Of a DNA stretch of 64,000 nt, positions 26,399 to 35,533 are shown one piece after another. Position numbers and translations under genes: made by a program. Every line of letters begins with the position of its first letter. Position 1 is the first letter of the stretch. Under the pieces are notes generated by a model, which had not been told where the DNA came from, ran no database searches, and was given only the letters and a program-made list of their open reading frames with translations. Origin of the DNA: CAMDPA01 sp964574325 (GTDB taxonomy: Bacteria; Pseudomonadota; Alphaproteobacteria; Rhizobiales; Hyphomicrobiaceae); the NCBI GenBank assembly GCA_964574325.1, contig CAZNMY010000023.1:3931-67930 (forward strand), written 5' to 3'.

Positions 26399-27399
26399 TG
26401 CATCCACGTGTCAGTGTCGTCATTCCGCTCTATCAGACCGAACGCTACATCCAACTGGCGCTGAATTCAGTGCTTGCGCAGACGTTCCGGGACTTCGAGG
26501 TGATCGTCGTCGACGACGGTTCACGCGACGAAGGCCCGGCGATCGCGCGAGCGTGCGCGGATGATCGTGTCCGCGTCGTCAGCCAGGAGAACCGGGGCCT
26601 CGCGGGGGCGAGGAATACCGGCATCCGCAACGCCCGCGGCGACCTGATCGCGCTCATCGACGCCGACGATCTCTGGGACGAGACGAAGCTGGCGCGTCAT
26701 GTCGCGCATCTCGACGGCGATCCCGCGCTCGACGTCAGCTTCTCCGCCTCGCGGTTGATCGACGACGACGGACGCGACGTCGGTCTCGTGCAGAAGCCGC
26801 TCGGCAGTAGCCTCGAGGACGTCGACTTCTTCTGCCGCAATCCCGTCGGCAACGGTTCGGCGCCGGTGCTGCGCCGCCGCGCGCTCGACCGCATCGAGTT
26901 CTTCGACGCGCATCTCGAGCGGGCCTGCTGGTTCGACGAGGCGTTCCGGCAGTCCGAGGATATCGAGTGCTGGATGCGCTTGAAGGCGAAGGGCAAGTGC
27001 CGCTTCGGCTTCGTCGACGCCCCGCTCACGCTCTATCGCGTCAACAGCGGCGGTCTTTCCGCCAATGTCGATGCACAACTCGCGACGTGGCGACGCTTCC
27101 GTGACAAGGTCGCGACCTACGCCCCCGATCTCGTCGCGCGCTACGGAAGTCGCGCCGAGGCCTATCAGCTACGTTATCTCGCACGCCGCGCCGTCAGATC
27201 ACGCGATCGTGGGCAGGCGCTGTCGCTGGCGCTCGCATCACTGCGGACGTTTCCGCGAACGCTGATCGAGGAACCGGCCCGGACGCTGGCCACGCTCGGT
27301 GCGGCGATCGCAAAACGCATTCTCGCAGCGGGCGCTTTCGAGCGCCTGGAGGTCGCGGCGTTGCGCTGGGCGGCGCAGCGGCCGGGTATGCGATTCTGA
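26395..27399 (+). CDS. family 2 glycosyltransferase
   Basis: A 334-aa GT2 enzyme with VSVVIPLYQTERYIQLALNS, VVDDGSRDEG, GLAGARNTGIRNARGDLIAL, IDADDLWDE (DxD) and SEDIECWMRL. It is similar in layout to the previous enzyme, suggesting an ancient duplication with separate sugar specificities. Its start overlaps the upstream stop, consistent with coupled translation within the exopolysaccharide operon. Confidence 0.87.
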   Translation: MMHPRVSVVIPLYQTERYIQLALNSVLAQTFRDFEVIVVDDGSRDEGPAIARACADDRVRVVSQENRGLAGARNTGIRNARGDLIALIDADDLWDETKLARHVAHLDGDPALDVSFSASRLIDDDGRDVGLVQKPLGSSLEDVDFFCRNPVGNGSAPVLRRRALDRIEFFDAHLERACWFDEAFRQSEDIECWMRLKAKGKCRFGFVDAPLTLYRVNSGGLSANVDAQLATWRRFRDKVATYAPDLVARYGSRAEAYQLRYLARRAVRSRDRGQALSLALASLRTFPRTLIEEPARTLATLGAAIAKRILAAGAFERLEVAALRWAAQRPGMRF

Positions 27400-27401
27400 G
27401 C

Positions 27402-27435
27402 GCAGTTCATCTCCGAGTGCAGTTCACCTCCGAGT
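27402..27435. repeat. 17-bp tandem duplication
   Basis: GCAGTTCATCTCCGAGT (27402-27418) is followed directly by GCAGTTCACCTCCGAGT, one mismatch, starting just after the GT2 stop codon. Confidence 0.7.
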
Positions 27436-27618
27436 TTCGGGGCCTGTCGCGCGTGGAGCGCAGACGTGCGCACGTCTCCCGGGGAGTTCATCCGGTGCAA
27501 TCACGCGGGCAACGTAACACGTTCAATTGTTTTGGTTTCGGCAAAGCCTCCTTAACCACGCTCGGGCAATGTGGTCCTGTCGCAGTCGGTGTCGCGTTGC
27601 AGTTTTGGGAGTACGGCC

Positions 27619-28932
27619 GTGCTGTCCAGCATGGTGACCAGGTCAGTCGAAAGGATTCTCGGGGATCGCCTGCTGCGTGGCTTCGGCGCGCTGGGGATCG
27701 GCGAGTTGTTCGTGCGTGTTTCGCGCATCGCGACGACCATCGTTCTGGCACGCAGCCTCAGCGCGGCCGAGCTCGGGATCGCGGCAACGGCGCTGGCTTG
27801 CTTCGAGCTCGTGCGCGTGCTGGCCAATGGCGGTATCAGCCAGATGGTCGTCCGCGCTTCTGAAGATCGCCTGGCTGCCACCTGCAACACGGCCTATCGC
27901 CTGTCCTGGCTCGTCTGCGGGATCATGGCCGTCATCCAGATTGCCGCCGGTCTCGTCATTGCCCATGTCACCGGCCGCCAGGAATTGCTCGCGCTCATCG
28001 TTTGTCTCGCCGGCGTCTATGCCTTCATGCCTTGGGCCATGGTCCACGGCTGGCTGCTGCAGCGCGAATACCGGATGGCGAACCTTTCGGTGATCAATGC
28101 GGTTCAGGTCGGCACCGACAACATCATCACGGCAGCACTCGCCGTGACGGGTTTCGGGGCGTGGGCCGTCGTGTTGCCGAAGCTGCTGACCGCGCCGATC
28201 TGGCTCGCGGGCACGCGGATGTCGATCGCCTGGAAGCGCGATCGGTCGGCCGGCACCATTCCGATGTCCGAAGTGTTCAAGTTCGCAGGGCCGATCCTTG
28301 CGAGCGAGATGCTGGTCGCGGTGCGTTTCAACCTCGACAAGATGATCGTCGGCGCGATGCTCGGCATGGAAGCGCTCGGCATCTACTATTTCGCGTTCAG
28401 CGCAGGCTACGGCTTGAGCCTCGTCCTGACCAGTGCCTTGGCGGCCGCGAGCTTCCCTCACTTGGCCGATCACCGTCTGAGTGCGTCTGAGTTGCTTGCC
28501 CGGTTCGACAAGGCGCTGTTCGGATTGGCGGCGTTGATCACGGTTCTCATCGTGCTCCAGGCAGCCGCGGTATTCGTCTACGTGCCCCTGCTGTTCGGTG
28601 AGAAGTGGGCGCCGATGACTCCGATCGTCGCGGTGCTGTGCCTGTCGGCTGCGTCGAAGTCGTGGGCGGATCTGTCGACCCAGCTCTTGCGCGCCGCCGG
28701 CCATCCCGGCCGCGAGCTGGCATCGGCCATGCTGTTCACGTTCGTGATGCTCGTTTCACTCGCTCTCGGCCTCACGCAAGGTTTGTTCTTCGGCGTGGCG
28801 GTGCTCGCGAGCGTGACGATAGCGATGCAGCTCGGCATGACGATCTGGGCGCGCCGCTTCGTTTCGCGCGTCGAGAAGAGGACTTCGAACCCGGCCGTTA
28901 CTGGCGTCGAACTGGCGGCGGTGCGGGCATGA
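27619..28932 (+). CDS. Wzx-type polysaccharide flippase
   Basis: A 437-aa protein of the MATE-like oligosaccharidyl-lipid flippase family, with about 12-14 hydrophobic helices and typical features: GIGELFVRVSRIATTIVLARSL near the N-terminus, IYYFAFSAGYGLSL mid-protein. It should move lipid-linked repeat units across the inner membrane. The start is a GTG at 27619 behind GGGAG (27607-27611); a GTG at 27571 and ATG at 27631 are alternatives. Its stop overlaps the next gene's ATG. Confidence 0.83.
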   Translation: MLSSMVTRSVERILGDRLLRGFGALGIGELFVRVSRIATTIVLARSLSAAELGIAATALACFELVRVLANGGISQMVVRASEDRLAATCNTAYRLSWLVCGIMAVIQIAAGLVIAHVTGRQELLALIVCLAGVYAFMPWAMVHGWLLQREYRMANLSVINAVQVGTDNIITAALAVTGFGAWAVVLPKLLTAPIWLAGTRMSIAWKRDRSAGTIPMSEVFKFAGPILASEMLVAVRFNLDKMIVGAMLGMEALGIYYFAFSAGYGLSLVLTSALAAASFPHLADHRLSASELLARFDKALFGLAALITVLIVLQAAAVFVYVPLLFGEKWAPMTPIVAVLCLSAASKSWADLSTQLLRAAGHPGRELASAMLFTFVMLVSLALGLTQGLFFGVAVLASVTIAMQLGMTIWARRFVSRVEKRTSNPAVTGVELAAVRA

Positions 28933-30401
28933 TCACGATGAACGCGCCCCAGACGCAAGCGCCGGAGAATGCCGGCCAGAAGAAGGCCGACCGGAGGAAC
29001 GCCGATCAGAAGCGAGGCCCGCGGTTCGATGCGCGCGAGCAGCAGCGGCGCATCGAAGCCGTATTCGCCAAGCCGCCGTCCCGCGGCAAGCTTTCGTCGG
29101 CGGCGATCGGGCTGATCTGGACCGCTGCGGCGGGCTATTACTTCCTGGTTCCCTCGACCTACGTCAGCAAGTGGTCGATGATCCTGCCGACGTCCAACAG
29201 CAGCTCGACCGTGCAGATCGATACGATCGGCCAGACCTCGACCACGCCGACGCAACCGTTCGGCACGCTGCAGCTCAGCCCCAAGGCGATCTACCGCGAG
29301 ATCGCTTCGAGCGAGCAGGTCCGCAACATCGCCGCCGATATCATGAATGTCGACCGGCGCCGGATCGGCAAGATCCGTATCAAGGCGGTCGACGAGACGT
29401 CGATGCTGCTGTTCCAGATCACCGGCGCATCGCCCGAACTCGCACGCGGGTACGGTCGCGCGATGATCGAGGCTCTCGGAATTCAGCTCGATCGGCTGCG
29501 GCGCGACGAGCAGGAGAAGCGCGCCAAGATCGTGCGTGACAACCTGAAGCACTATCAGGCGAACGTCGAGGCCACGCAGGCGCGGATCCAGGAGTTCCAG
29601 CGCGAAACCGGGTTGCTGTCGATCAACCAGTTCAACGAGTCGTCCTCGACGGCCGAGCTGTTGCGGCGTCGCCAGGCCGACCACAAGAGCGAGATCGAGC
29701 GTCTGTCCGCCGAGCAGGCTCGCCTGATGGCACGCCTCGGCGTGGAGCCTGCGGCGGCGGCTGCGGGCTTGCGCCTCGCGGCCGACCCGGCTTTCGCGCG
29801 CATCGCGACCTCGTTCGCCGAATCCGCCACCGCCGTCAACGAGAACAACCTGCTGCTGGGCCCCAACCATCCCGCTCGCGTCATCGCGCGCGCCAAGGGC
29901 GATAGCGCCTACGCGGAACTGACGCGGATCGCCAGGATGGCCAAAATCGATCCTTCGGTCGACCTGCGCAGCTTGCTGCTGATGCTCAACTCGTCGCACC
30001 AATCGGAGCTGTTGCGCACGATCGTTTCCAACGAGGCCGCCATCAACGGCCGCCGTAACGAGCAGAAGTCGATCGAGGCCGAACTCGCGCGGATCGAGGC
30101 AGATGTCGCGCGGCTCGGCGGACACGCATCGCGGCTGGAGGCGCTGAAGAAGGATCAGCTCGTCGCGGAGGCGGTGTTGACCTCGGCGATGGCGCGTCTC
30201 GATACCAATCGTAGCGATCTTTATTCGTCGTATCCGCTCGTGCAGGTACTGGCCGAGCCGGATCTGCCCGAGAACCGCAGCCAGCCCAGGCTCAGCTATG
30301 CCCTGGCCGCCGGCATCCTTGGAACACTGATGGTCTTGATGGCCTGGGGGGCCGCATGGATTGGCGCCAGCTTCAGCCGGAGACGCTCGAAGAGCGCCTG
30401 A
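28929..30401 (+). CDS. Wzz/GumC-like polysaccharide chain-length protein
   Basis: A 490-aa protein with two membrane helices, one near residues 57-77 (SAAIGLIWTAAAGYYFLVP) and one near 460-485, enclosing a large periplasmic region with long coiled coils (for example KRAKIVRDNLKHYQAN, SEIERLSAEQARLMARLG). This is the Wzz/PCP layout that controls polymer length and links Wzy to Wza. No Walker A/B kinase domain follows the second helix, so it is not a full BY-kinase. ATGA overlaps the flippase stop. Confidence 0.8.
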   Translation: MITMNAPQTQAPENAGQKKADRRNADQKRGPRFDAREQQRRIEAVFAKPPSRGKLSSAAIGLIWTAAAGYYFLVPSTYVSKWSMILPTSNSSSTVQIDTIGQTSTTPTQPFGTLQLSPKAIYREIASSEQVRNIAADIMNVDRRRIGKIRIKAVDETSMLLFQITGASPELARGYGRAMIEALGIQLDRLRRDEQEKRAKIVRDNLKHYQANVEATQARIQEFQRETGLLSINQFNESSSTAELLRRRQADHKSEIERLSAEQARLMARLGVEPAAAAAGLRLAADPAFARIATSFAESATAVNENNLLLGPNHPARVIARAKGDSAYAELTRIARMAKIDPSVDLRSLLLMLNSSHQSELLRTIVSNEAAINGRRNEQKSIEAELARIEADVARLGGHASRLEALKKDQLVAEAVLTSAMARLDTNRSDLYSSYPLVQVLAEPDLPENRSQPRLSYALAAGILGTLMVLMAWGAAWIGASFSRRRSKSA

Positions 30402-31669
30402 TCTACTGGACGCTCGTATCGACCTGGGGCCTCTGGCTTCTGGGGGCGCTCTACATCGTCGGTCCGGTGCTCGGCTTCGTCCTGCTCGGCATCGTGATCG
30501 TGCGGTGGCTGGGCATCTCTCCCGAACCGCTGCGGCTGTCGTATCTGCCGGTCAGCGTCGCGCTGTGGGTCGGCGGCATGCTGCTGATGCTCGTGGCGCT
30601 GATCGTGGCCCATCTCGATTTCGAGTTGGGGTTCATGCAGACGATCAAGTCGATCATGGGCTGGGCGAAAGGCTGGGCATTGCTGGCCGTCTACATCGTC
30701 GCGGGAACCTATCTGCACATCCGGCCCGCGCTGGTCTATCGCGCAACGGGCATCTTGGCGGCGCAGACGTTGGCACTGGTGCCGCTCTTCATCATGGCGG
30801 CGGTCATCGGCTTGCCCACGGAGCTGTACGTTTCGCCGCTGAGCATCGTCGGTGGTCCCGGTCCCGAGTTCTTCAACGTCACGCTTTACAGCGACAACGA
30901 TACGTCCGGTTCGCTGCGCTGGCGCTTCTTCGCGCCGTGGTCGACGGCCGCGGCATTCATCGCCGGCATCGGATTCGTCTTCGCGCTCTATGACCGGTGG
31001 CGCATGTGGAAGATCATCGGTGTCGTCTCCGCGCTCGTGGTGTGTGCGATGGCGGGTTCGCGAACGTCGATCGTGGCGATTCCCGCGATCCTCGTCACGC
31101 TGTTCGTCATCGCGAACGTGCGCAGCCCCGTGTTGCTCTTGATGGCGGCGTTCGCCGCAGTAGTCGCGATCCTGTTCACCGACCAGATCGAGATGCTGCT
31201 CGTGGATTCCTACGAGAGCTTCAAGGGCGCGCGTGCAGCGTCGAGCCGCGTTCGCGCCGCACTCGCGAGCATCGCCTATCATCGCTGGGAAACCGAGGCG
31301 CCCATCTTCGGGCATGGCATCGTCGAGCGTGGTCCCCATCTCGTCCAGTACATGGCGATCGGTTCGCATCACACCTGGCATGGCCTGCTGTTCGTGAAGG
31401 GAGCGGTCGGCTTCGCCGCGCTCGCTGTTCCCTTGGCCTGGACGTTCGTGGAGCTGTTCTTCAAGTCGCAGACCGACCGGATCGCGCGCGCGGCGCTGGG
31501 TGTGATCGTGGCCTTCGTGCTGTTCTCGTTCGGTGACAATCTCGAGATCGTCTCCTACCTGATCTGGCCCGGCATGGTGGTTCTGGGCGTCGCGCTCTCG
31601 AGGCGTTATCGGAGCCCGTTCTCGAGCCAACTGGGCGCGCGCGAAGCAGCACCCCTGGTTTATGCCTGA
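30356..31669 (+). CDS. Wzy/O-antigen-ligase-like membrane protein
   Basis: A 437-aa polytopic protein with about 11-12 helices and a large periplasmic loop near residues 280-340 containing AIGSHHTWHGLLFVKG, the sort of loop expected in the Wzy_C/O-antigen ligase superfamily. A polymerase for the locus is the most likely role. The start lies 46 bases inside the preceding Wzz-like gene. Specificity cannot be read from sequence. Confidence 0.72.
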   Translation: MDWRQLQPETLEERLIYWTLVSTWGLWLLGALYIVGPVLGFVLLGIVIVRWLGISPEPLRLSYLPVSVALWVGGMLLMLVALIVAHLDFELGFMQTIKSIMGWAKGWALLAVYIVAGTYLHIRPALVYRATGILAAQTLALVPLFIMAAVIGLPTELYVSPLSIVGGPGPEFFNVTLYSDNDTSGSLRWRFFAPWSTAAAFIAGIGFVFALYDRWRMWKIIGVVSALVVCAMAGSRTSIVAIPAILVTLFVIANVRSPVLLLMAAFAAVVAILFTDQIEMLLVDSYESFKGARAASSRVRAALASIAYHRWETEAPIFGHGIVERGPHLVQYMAIGSHHTWHGLLFVKGAVGFAALAVPLAWTFVELFFKSQTDRIARAALGVIVAFVLFSFGDNLEIVSYLIWPGMVVLGVALSRRYRSPFSSQLGAREAAPLVYA

Positions 31670-31775
31670 AGCTCTGGATTCGGCGTCTCGACGCGGGTAG
31701 CCACCGGGCGAGTTGCGCCTTGAAATCCGTGAGGTCCGGTGGTGGGCGGAGCCGGTTGTGCGATCCGCTGCCGGA

Positions 31776-33017
31776 TCAGGGCGCGATCGCACCGCGCGCG
31801 GCGGCCGCCGGCACCGCGATCGACTGCAGCACGCCCATCACGTCGCGGAACTCCGAGACGGCGCTGTCGTAGCAGGCGATGGAATCGTCCGGCATCAGGT
31901 ATGGATTGATGGCATCGCGACCTGCACTGCGCACGAGTTCCTCGACCGAGCGCTGGATGACCTCGGTCTCCATGGTCTTGGGATTGCGCGTGATCAGGAC
32001 CGCGTAGCGGCGTGCGTTGGTCGAATAGGAGCCGCCCACGCAACTCGCCTGCACCAACCCTTGCAGAAGACGCGTACCGTAGGGAGCGCTGCCGGCCGAA
32101 AGCGGGCTCTGCACGGTTCCCGCGTTGCTGAAAGTCGGTGCGGTCATGTTGGAGTAGGTCAGGCGTATGCCGTGCGGCGTGATCTGCGAGGGCCGGACGA
32201 GGGCCGATTGATAGCAGCCGGCTTCCTCGACCTGCAGGTGATCGCCGTCGATCAGCGGCATGTCGTCCACGGGCTGGCCGGTGAAGGCGCCGCGCCAATC
32301 GAGCAACGTCGTCTTGCCTGCGCGCACCAGCTTGACGCGTGACAGGTCCGCATCGGGCCGTACACCGCCGGCCGCGCGCAGTGCCGCCGGCACGAAGCGC
32401 TCCATCGGACTGTCGCCGAACTTCGCGAGAGCGCGCTCGAGCTTGTCGCTGTCCTTTATGCCGCCGATCGCATGCCGTCCCGGATTGAACACCGAGCCCG
32501 ATACGGTGATGTTGACGGGGGCATACTGAACCGGTCGCACGGCGAGGCGCAGACCGGCGCGCGTGAAGATGCCTGCGCGCAGATACTGCCGCTCGATGGC
32601 CGACGTGAGTTCCGCGTTGGTGAGGCCGACGGCTGGGACCTGGCCTGCGTAGGGCAGGATGATCGTACCGTCCGCATTGACGGCGTAGTCGCCCGAGAAT
32701 TCGGCGGAGCCGTAGACGAGGATGTTGATCCTGTCGCCGGGCGAATACCGCATCGGGCTGAGCGTGGGGCCGCCGAGCTTTCGCGCACCTTGTGCAGCCG
32801 GCATCATGAAGGATGCCGTGCCGGGTGCGGGGCACGCACGGTCGGCCCAGCTCAACGTCTTGCGGCTGGGGCCTCGCGGAGCCTTTTCAGGCCCATAGAG
32901 CTGACTGGACGCGTTCTGCGGGGCATTGAGAGCAACACAGCCGGACAGTGCCGCGAGCGCGATGAGAGACACGACAAGGCTGCCGGGAGACGCCAGCGTC
33001 ATCCTCGGCAGAGCCAT
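31776..33017 (-). CDS. Wza-like polysaccharide export lipoprotein
   Basis: A 413-aa outer-membrane export channel of the polysaccharide export (Wza/KpsD) family. The signal peptide ends in a lipobox (SLIALAALSGC), then the Poly_export region RYSPGDRINILVYGSAEFSG and VNADGTIILPYAGQV, followed by SLBB-type repeats (VNITVSGSVFNPGRHA). An ATG at 33017 gives a normal lipoprotein leader; the frame is open to 33104. It is convergent with the Wzy-like gene but belongs to the same pathway, completing the Wzz-Wza route. Confidence 0.85.
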   Translation of the reverse strand: MALPRMTLASPGSLVVSLIALAALSGCVALNAPQNASSQLYGPEKAPRGPSRKTLSWADRACPAPGTASFMMPAAQGARKLGGPTLSPMRYSPGDRINILVYGSAEFSGDYAVNADGTIILPYAGQVPAVGLTNAELTSAIERQYLRAGIFTRAGLRLAVRPVQYAPVNITVSGSVFNPGRHAIGGIKDSDKLERALAKFGDSPMERFVPAALRAAGGVRPDADLSRVKLVRAGKTTLLDWRGAFTGQPVDDMPLIDGDHLQVEEAGCYQSALVRPSQITPHGIRLTYSNMTAPTFSNAGTVQSPLSAGSAPYGTRLLQGLVQASCVGGSYSTNARRYAVLITRNPKTMETEVIQRSVEELVRSAGRDAINPYLMPDDSIACYDSAVSEFRDVMGVLQSIAVPAAAARGAIAP

Positions 33018-33490
33018 GCAATGCCTGGCGCGCAGCGCCGTTGAAATGGCGGCTGGCGACAAGTGCTTGCAGCGGGATCGCGCACTCGAACCCAACAACT
33101 TCAATCCTCAACTCGACTGCGCACACCTTCGGACGTCTCGCAGGGGCCATTGGAGGCACGCGCGCAACCCCGATCGGGACCACTCGTTCCGGACTGAGCG
33201 ATCGGTCCCTCGATCTGACCCCACGAGCGAGCCGAGCCGTATTGGCAGCTCTCCCGGTGGGAGTGCCGCTACCTTGGGGCCGGGTTGGTTAAATTTGGTT
33301 GAAGACCTGCTCCGAAGCGGTCGAATGGTGGGGCCATGTCATGCCGGCTGCTCGGGGTGGATCGGGGAAGATCGGGCGGGGCTCGGCCAATAGGGACCGA
33401 ACACACGAAAACGGCGGGCAAGGTCATGGAGCCTTCCCGCCGAATCGAATTCCGTGAGGGCGGCCCGAAGGCCTCCGCGATCTTTCCGTG
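33018..33490. other. 473-bp gap between pal and the wza-like gene
   Basis: No gene or strong hairpin was seen. It should hold the promoter of the Wza-like gene, but no clear -35/-10 pair stands out. An AT-richer patch GGTTAAATTTGGTTGAAG lies at about 33287-33304. Confidence 0.4.
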
Positions 33491-34009
33491 TCAGTTTCCT
33501 GCCTTCGCGGTGCGGTTGTTCAGCACCGTCTGGGCGCGCCGGTTCTGAGACCAGCAGGAGATGTCGTTGCACACGGCTACCGGCCGCTCCTTACCGTAGG
33601 AGACGTGACGGACCCGCTGAGCGGAAACGCCGTTGCGGGTCAGGAAGTCCCGCACGGTAACGGCGCGACGCGCGCCGAGCGCGATGTTGTACTCGCGGGT
33701 GCCGCGCTCGTCGGCATGTCCCTCGATGGTGATGGTGTATTGGGCGTACTGCTGCAGCCAGCGCGCCTGCTTACCGAGCGTCTGCTGCGCTTCGGGCGTG
33801 AGGTCGCTGCTGTCGGACGAGAAGTAAACGATGTCGCCGACGTTCTGCGAAAAGTCGCGGGCCGAACCCGGCGTTGCTGGCGTACCCTTGCCGGCGAGAC
33901 CCGCTTCGAGCCCTTCCTTGTCCTTGTCGGCGCAAGCAGCGACCGAAGCTGCCATGACGAGGGCAGCCGCGATTCGCAGAAACCGGCCGTAGGGCGTGGA
34001 AATCGCCAT
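33491..34009 (-). CDS. pal: peptidoglycan-associated lipoprotein Pal
   Basis: A 172-aa lipoprotein: signal peptide with lipobox VAAC (lipidated Cys26), a short linker, then an OmpA-like peptidoglycan-binding domain (IVYFSSDSSDLTPEAQ, TIEGHADERGTREYN, LGARRAVTVRDFL). It anchors the outer membrane to peptidoglycan and binds TolB. The ATG at 34009 is preceded by AGGGAAAG. It is last in the tol-pal cluster, though about 0.9 kb separates it from the two micro-lipoproteins; the usual downstream cpoB/ybgF is missing. Confidence 0.95.
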   Translation of the reverse strand: MAISTPYGRFLRIAAALVMAASVAACADKDKEGLEAGLAGKGTPATPGSARDFSQNVGDIVYFSSDSSDLTPEAQQTLGKQARWLQQYAQYTITIEGHADERGTREYNIALGARRAVTVRDFLTRNGVSAQRVRHVSYGKERPVAVCNDISCWSQNRRAQTVLNNRTAKAGN

Positions 34010-34818
34010 GTGTCTTTCCCTGTATCGGCCCTGCCGCCACACGCTGGCGCCGGGCGAATCCCCGTATTCGTCTCGTCGCTGCATAACCGAAGCGTCCTGG
34101 CGGTCCAAGACGAGGCCCTGGGTTATGCCCCACAATCTTCCCGGCGTCCGGTCTTCCCGACGTCGGGTGTTCCCTGTGAACGGTCGCTCCCCGTACCGGG
34201 CAGCGCGACGAAGGCGAGTAACCGTTGCTGGTCGCTGGCTGCAGCTTCGCGCCGTGAATCACCACGAGCGGAGCCCGAACCGGCCTCTCTCTATTGTGCT
34301 TATGAAGTCAAAATATGACGTGGGGCGGGCAAGATGGCTTTGCATTGCGTCAAATGCTTCCCATTACCGGCGACATGACCCTCATTTCGGCTGGATCGAA
34401 GTCGGGCTCATCAGAGGCGGCTGTGGCATCGGGGTGCCGTCCGTTGAGGGCGACCTCGGTTGTTGCACCGGGGCGTGCAGCTATCGGCAGCGCACGACCC
34501 GTGATGAGGCTGTCACGTGATGGCGACGATGGCGCCTCGACGGCGTGCAAACCGAGGATCTGGAACGGGATAATGAGCTACGGTTCCGGCCCACTGACAA
34601 CATTTCCGCAGCTGTCTTCCCGATGCTCGTCATTCCAGTGCTCGTCTCCGGGATCCAACTCGACGCCCACGCAAGCTGTTGTTGTCGGCTGGAGCCCGGC
34701 ACCCCGATCCGAGGTGAGGCCGCATACTCGTCGATTGGGCCGAAGAACTCGTTCAAGGCAGGGCCTTGAAGGCGTCGGTCTCGTGGTCTCGTGCATGATC
34801 ACGCGATTACAAAACGAT
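34010..34818. other. about 0.8 kb without a recognisable gene
   Basis: Upstream of pal. It contains one partial GTCATCCCGG-type repeat (34629-34657) and a short AT-rich stretch (about 34285-34320) that may hold the pal promoter. Open frames here have no family character. Confidence 0.4.
34629..34657. repeat. dispersed palindromic repeat, partial copy
   Basis: GTCATTCCAG (34629-34638) and CCGGGATCCA (34648-34657) enclose TGCTCGTCT. It matches the first half of the 3232-3326 repeat at 26 of 29 bases; the mirrored second half is missing or too degenerate to see. Confidence 0.65.
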
Positions 34819-34860
34819 GAAGACCGCATCTTGCCGCCGGAGCGGTAAGATACGGTCTTC
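34819..34860 (-). terminator. intrinsic terminator of the micro-lipoprotein operon
   Basis: A 19-bp-arm hairpin (34819-34837 with 34842-34860, loop CGGA, two wobble-compatible mismatches). On the minus strand it is followed by ATCGTTTTG, a U-rich end. It lies 44 bases after the stop of the 41-aa lipoprotein gene, closing the two-gene unit. Confidence 0.85.
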
Positions 34861-34903
34861 TAATCTTTGGAAACGCAGAGCGCCTCCAAACCAGACTTCG
34901 CGA

Positions 34904-35029
34904 TCAGCGGGTCTGGGTAGCAGCCGGCACTTCAGCGCCGAGCTTCATCGGGGTATGCTCGACTTCACGACGGCATGCGCCCAGAGCGACTGCAACGATA
35001 GCAGCAGCGATAACGATTGCGCCCTTCAT
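34904..35029 (-). CDS. micro-lipoprotein A (41 aa)
   Basis: A 41-aa predicted lipoprotein. It has a short signal peptide MKGAIVIAAAIVAVALGAC with lipobox LGAC (Cys19), leaving a mature peptide of 23 residues that starts CRREVEHTPMKLGAEVP. AGGAG lies eight bases before the ATG. Residues 14-37 are identical to residues 17-40 of the 45-aa paralogue immediately upstream, although 11 of the 24 codons differ synonymously. That pattern indicates selection on the peptide. The family was not recognised; a role in the outer membrane near Tol-Pal is suggested only by position. A strong terminator follows. Confidence 0.85.
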   Translation of the reverse strand: MKGAIVIAAAIVAVALGACRREVEHTPMKLGAEVPAATQTR

Positions 35030-35065
35030 GACTTAGTCTCCTGTTGAGTTTCGACGCGCCAAATA

Positions 35066-35203
35066 TTAACGAGCGATTTCTGCCGCGGCCGGAACTTCCG
35101 CGCCGAGCTTCATCGGCGTGTGCTCGACCTCACGACGGCAAGCGCCGAGCGCCACCGAAGCGATAACGGCCGAGATAATGAGTACACCCTTGAAACCCTG
35201 CAT
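35066..35203 (-). CDS. micro-lipoprotein B (45 aa)
   Basis: A 45-aa predicted lipoprotein: MQGFKGVLIISAVIASVALGAC signal with Cys22, mature CRREVEHTPMKLGAEVP then a short variable tail ending EIAR. GAGGAG lies eight bases before the ATG at 35203. It is the upstream member of a tandem pair with the 41-aa gene (36-bp gap). Both sit between tolB and pal on the same strand. The function is unknown. Confidence 0.85.
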   Translation of the reverse strand: MQGFKGVLIISAVIASVALGACRREVEHTPMKLGAEVPAAAEIAR

Positions 35204-35533
35204 AGTCTGCTCTCCTCAATGTTTGGCGATCGCCATTAGTTGGGTACCGGTGTGGGGCTCGCAGATCAAGGACGGAGGCCAATTGGTGGCGGTTTTCCAA
35301 CCCCGATGATGCGAATTTACCACGCGATGTTTCTCCAGCACCCAGGAACCTGGCTCTACGCCGCAACATTATCCACAAGGCACGGCGGGGCTGGCGTCGT
35401 CTTCGATCAGGGCGCAAACCCTGACCTGCCCGCAGTTTGGACGCTGCAGGTTAGCGCACAGTTAACAGGTGTCTCGATTCGAAGCACGCGCGACGAGCGT
35501 AGACGGCTCGACGACGGGGCAGCGCGGGGCGGC
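35204..35533. other. 330-bp gap upstream of the micro-lipoproteins
   Basis: No gene seen. The minus-strand promoter of the lipoprotein pair should lie here, but no confident -35/-10 pair was found. A TTATCCACA match occurs near 35369-35377, an isolated DnaA-box-like word that is not clustered. Confidence 0.35.

Noticed and set aside
28605..28928. N-terminal extension of the Wzz-like protein
   Set aside because: It lies in another frame of the flippase gene; the ATGA overlap at 28929 is a normal operon junction.
35369..35377. Replication origin
   Set aside because: One DnaA-box-like word only, with no cluster, no AT-rich unwinding region and no dnaA/parAB genes.
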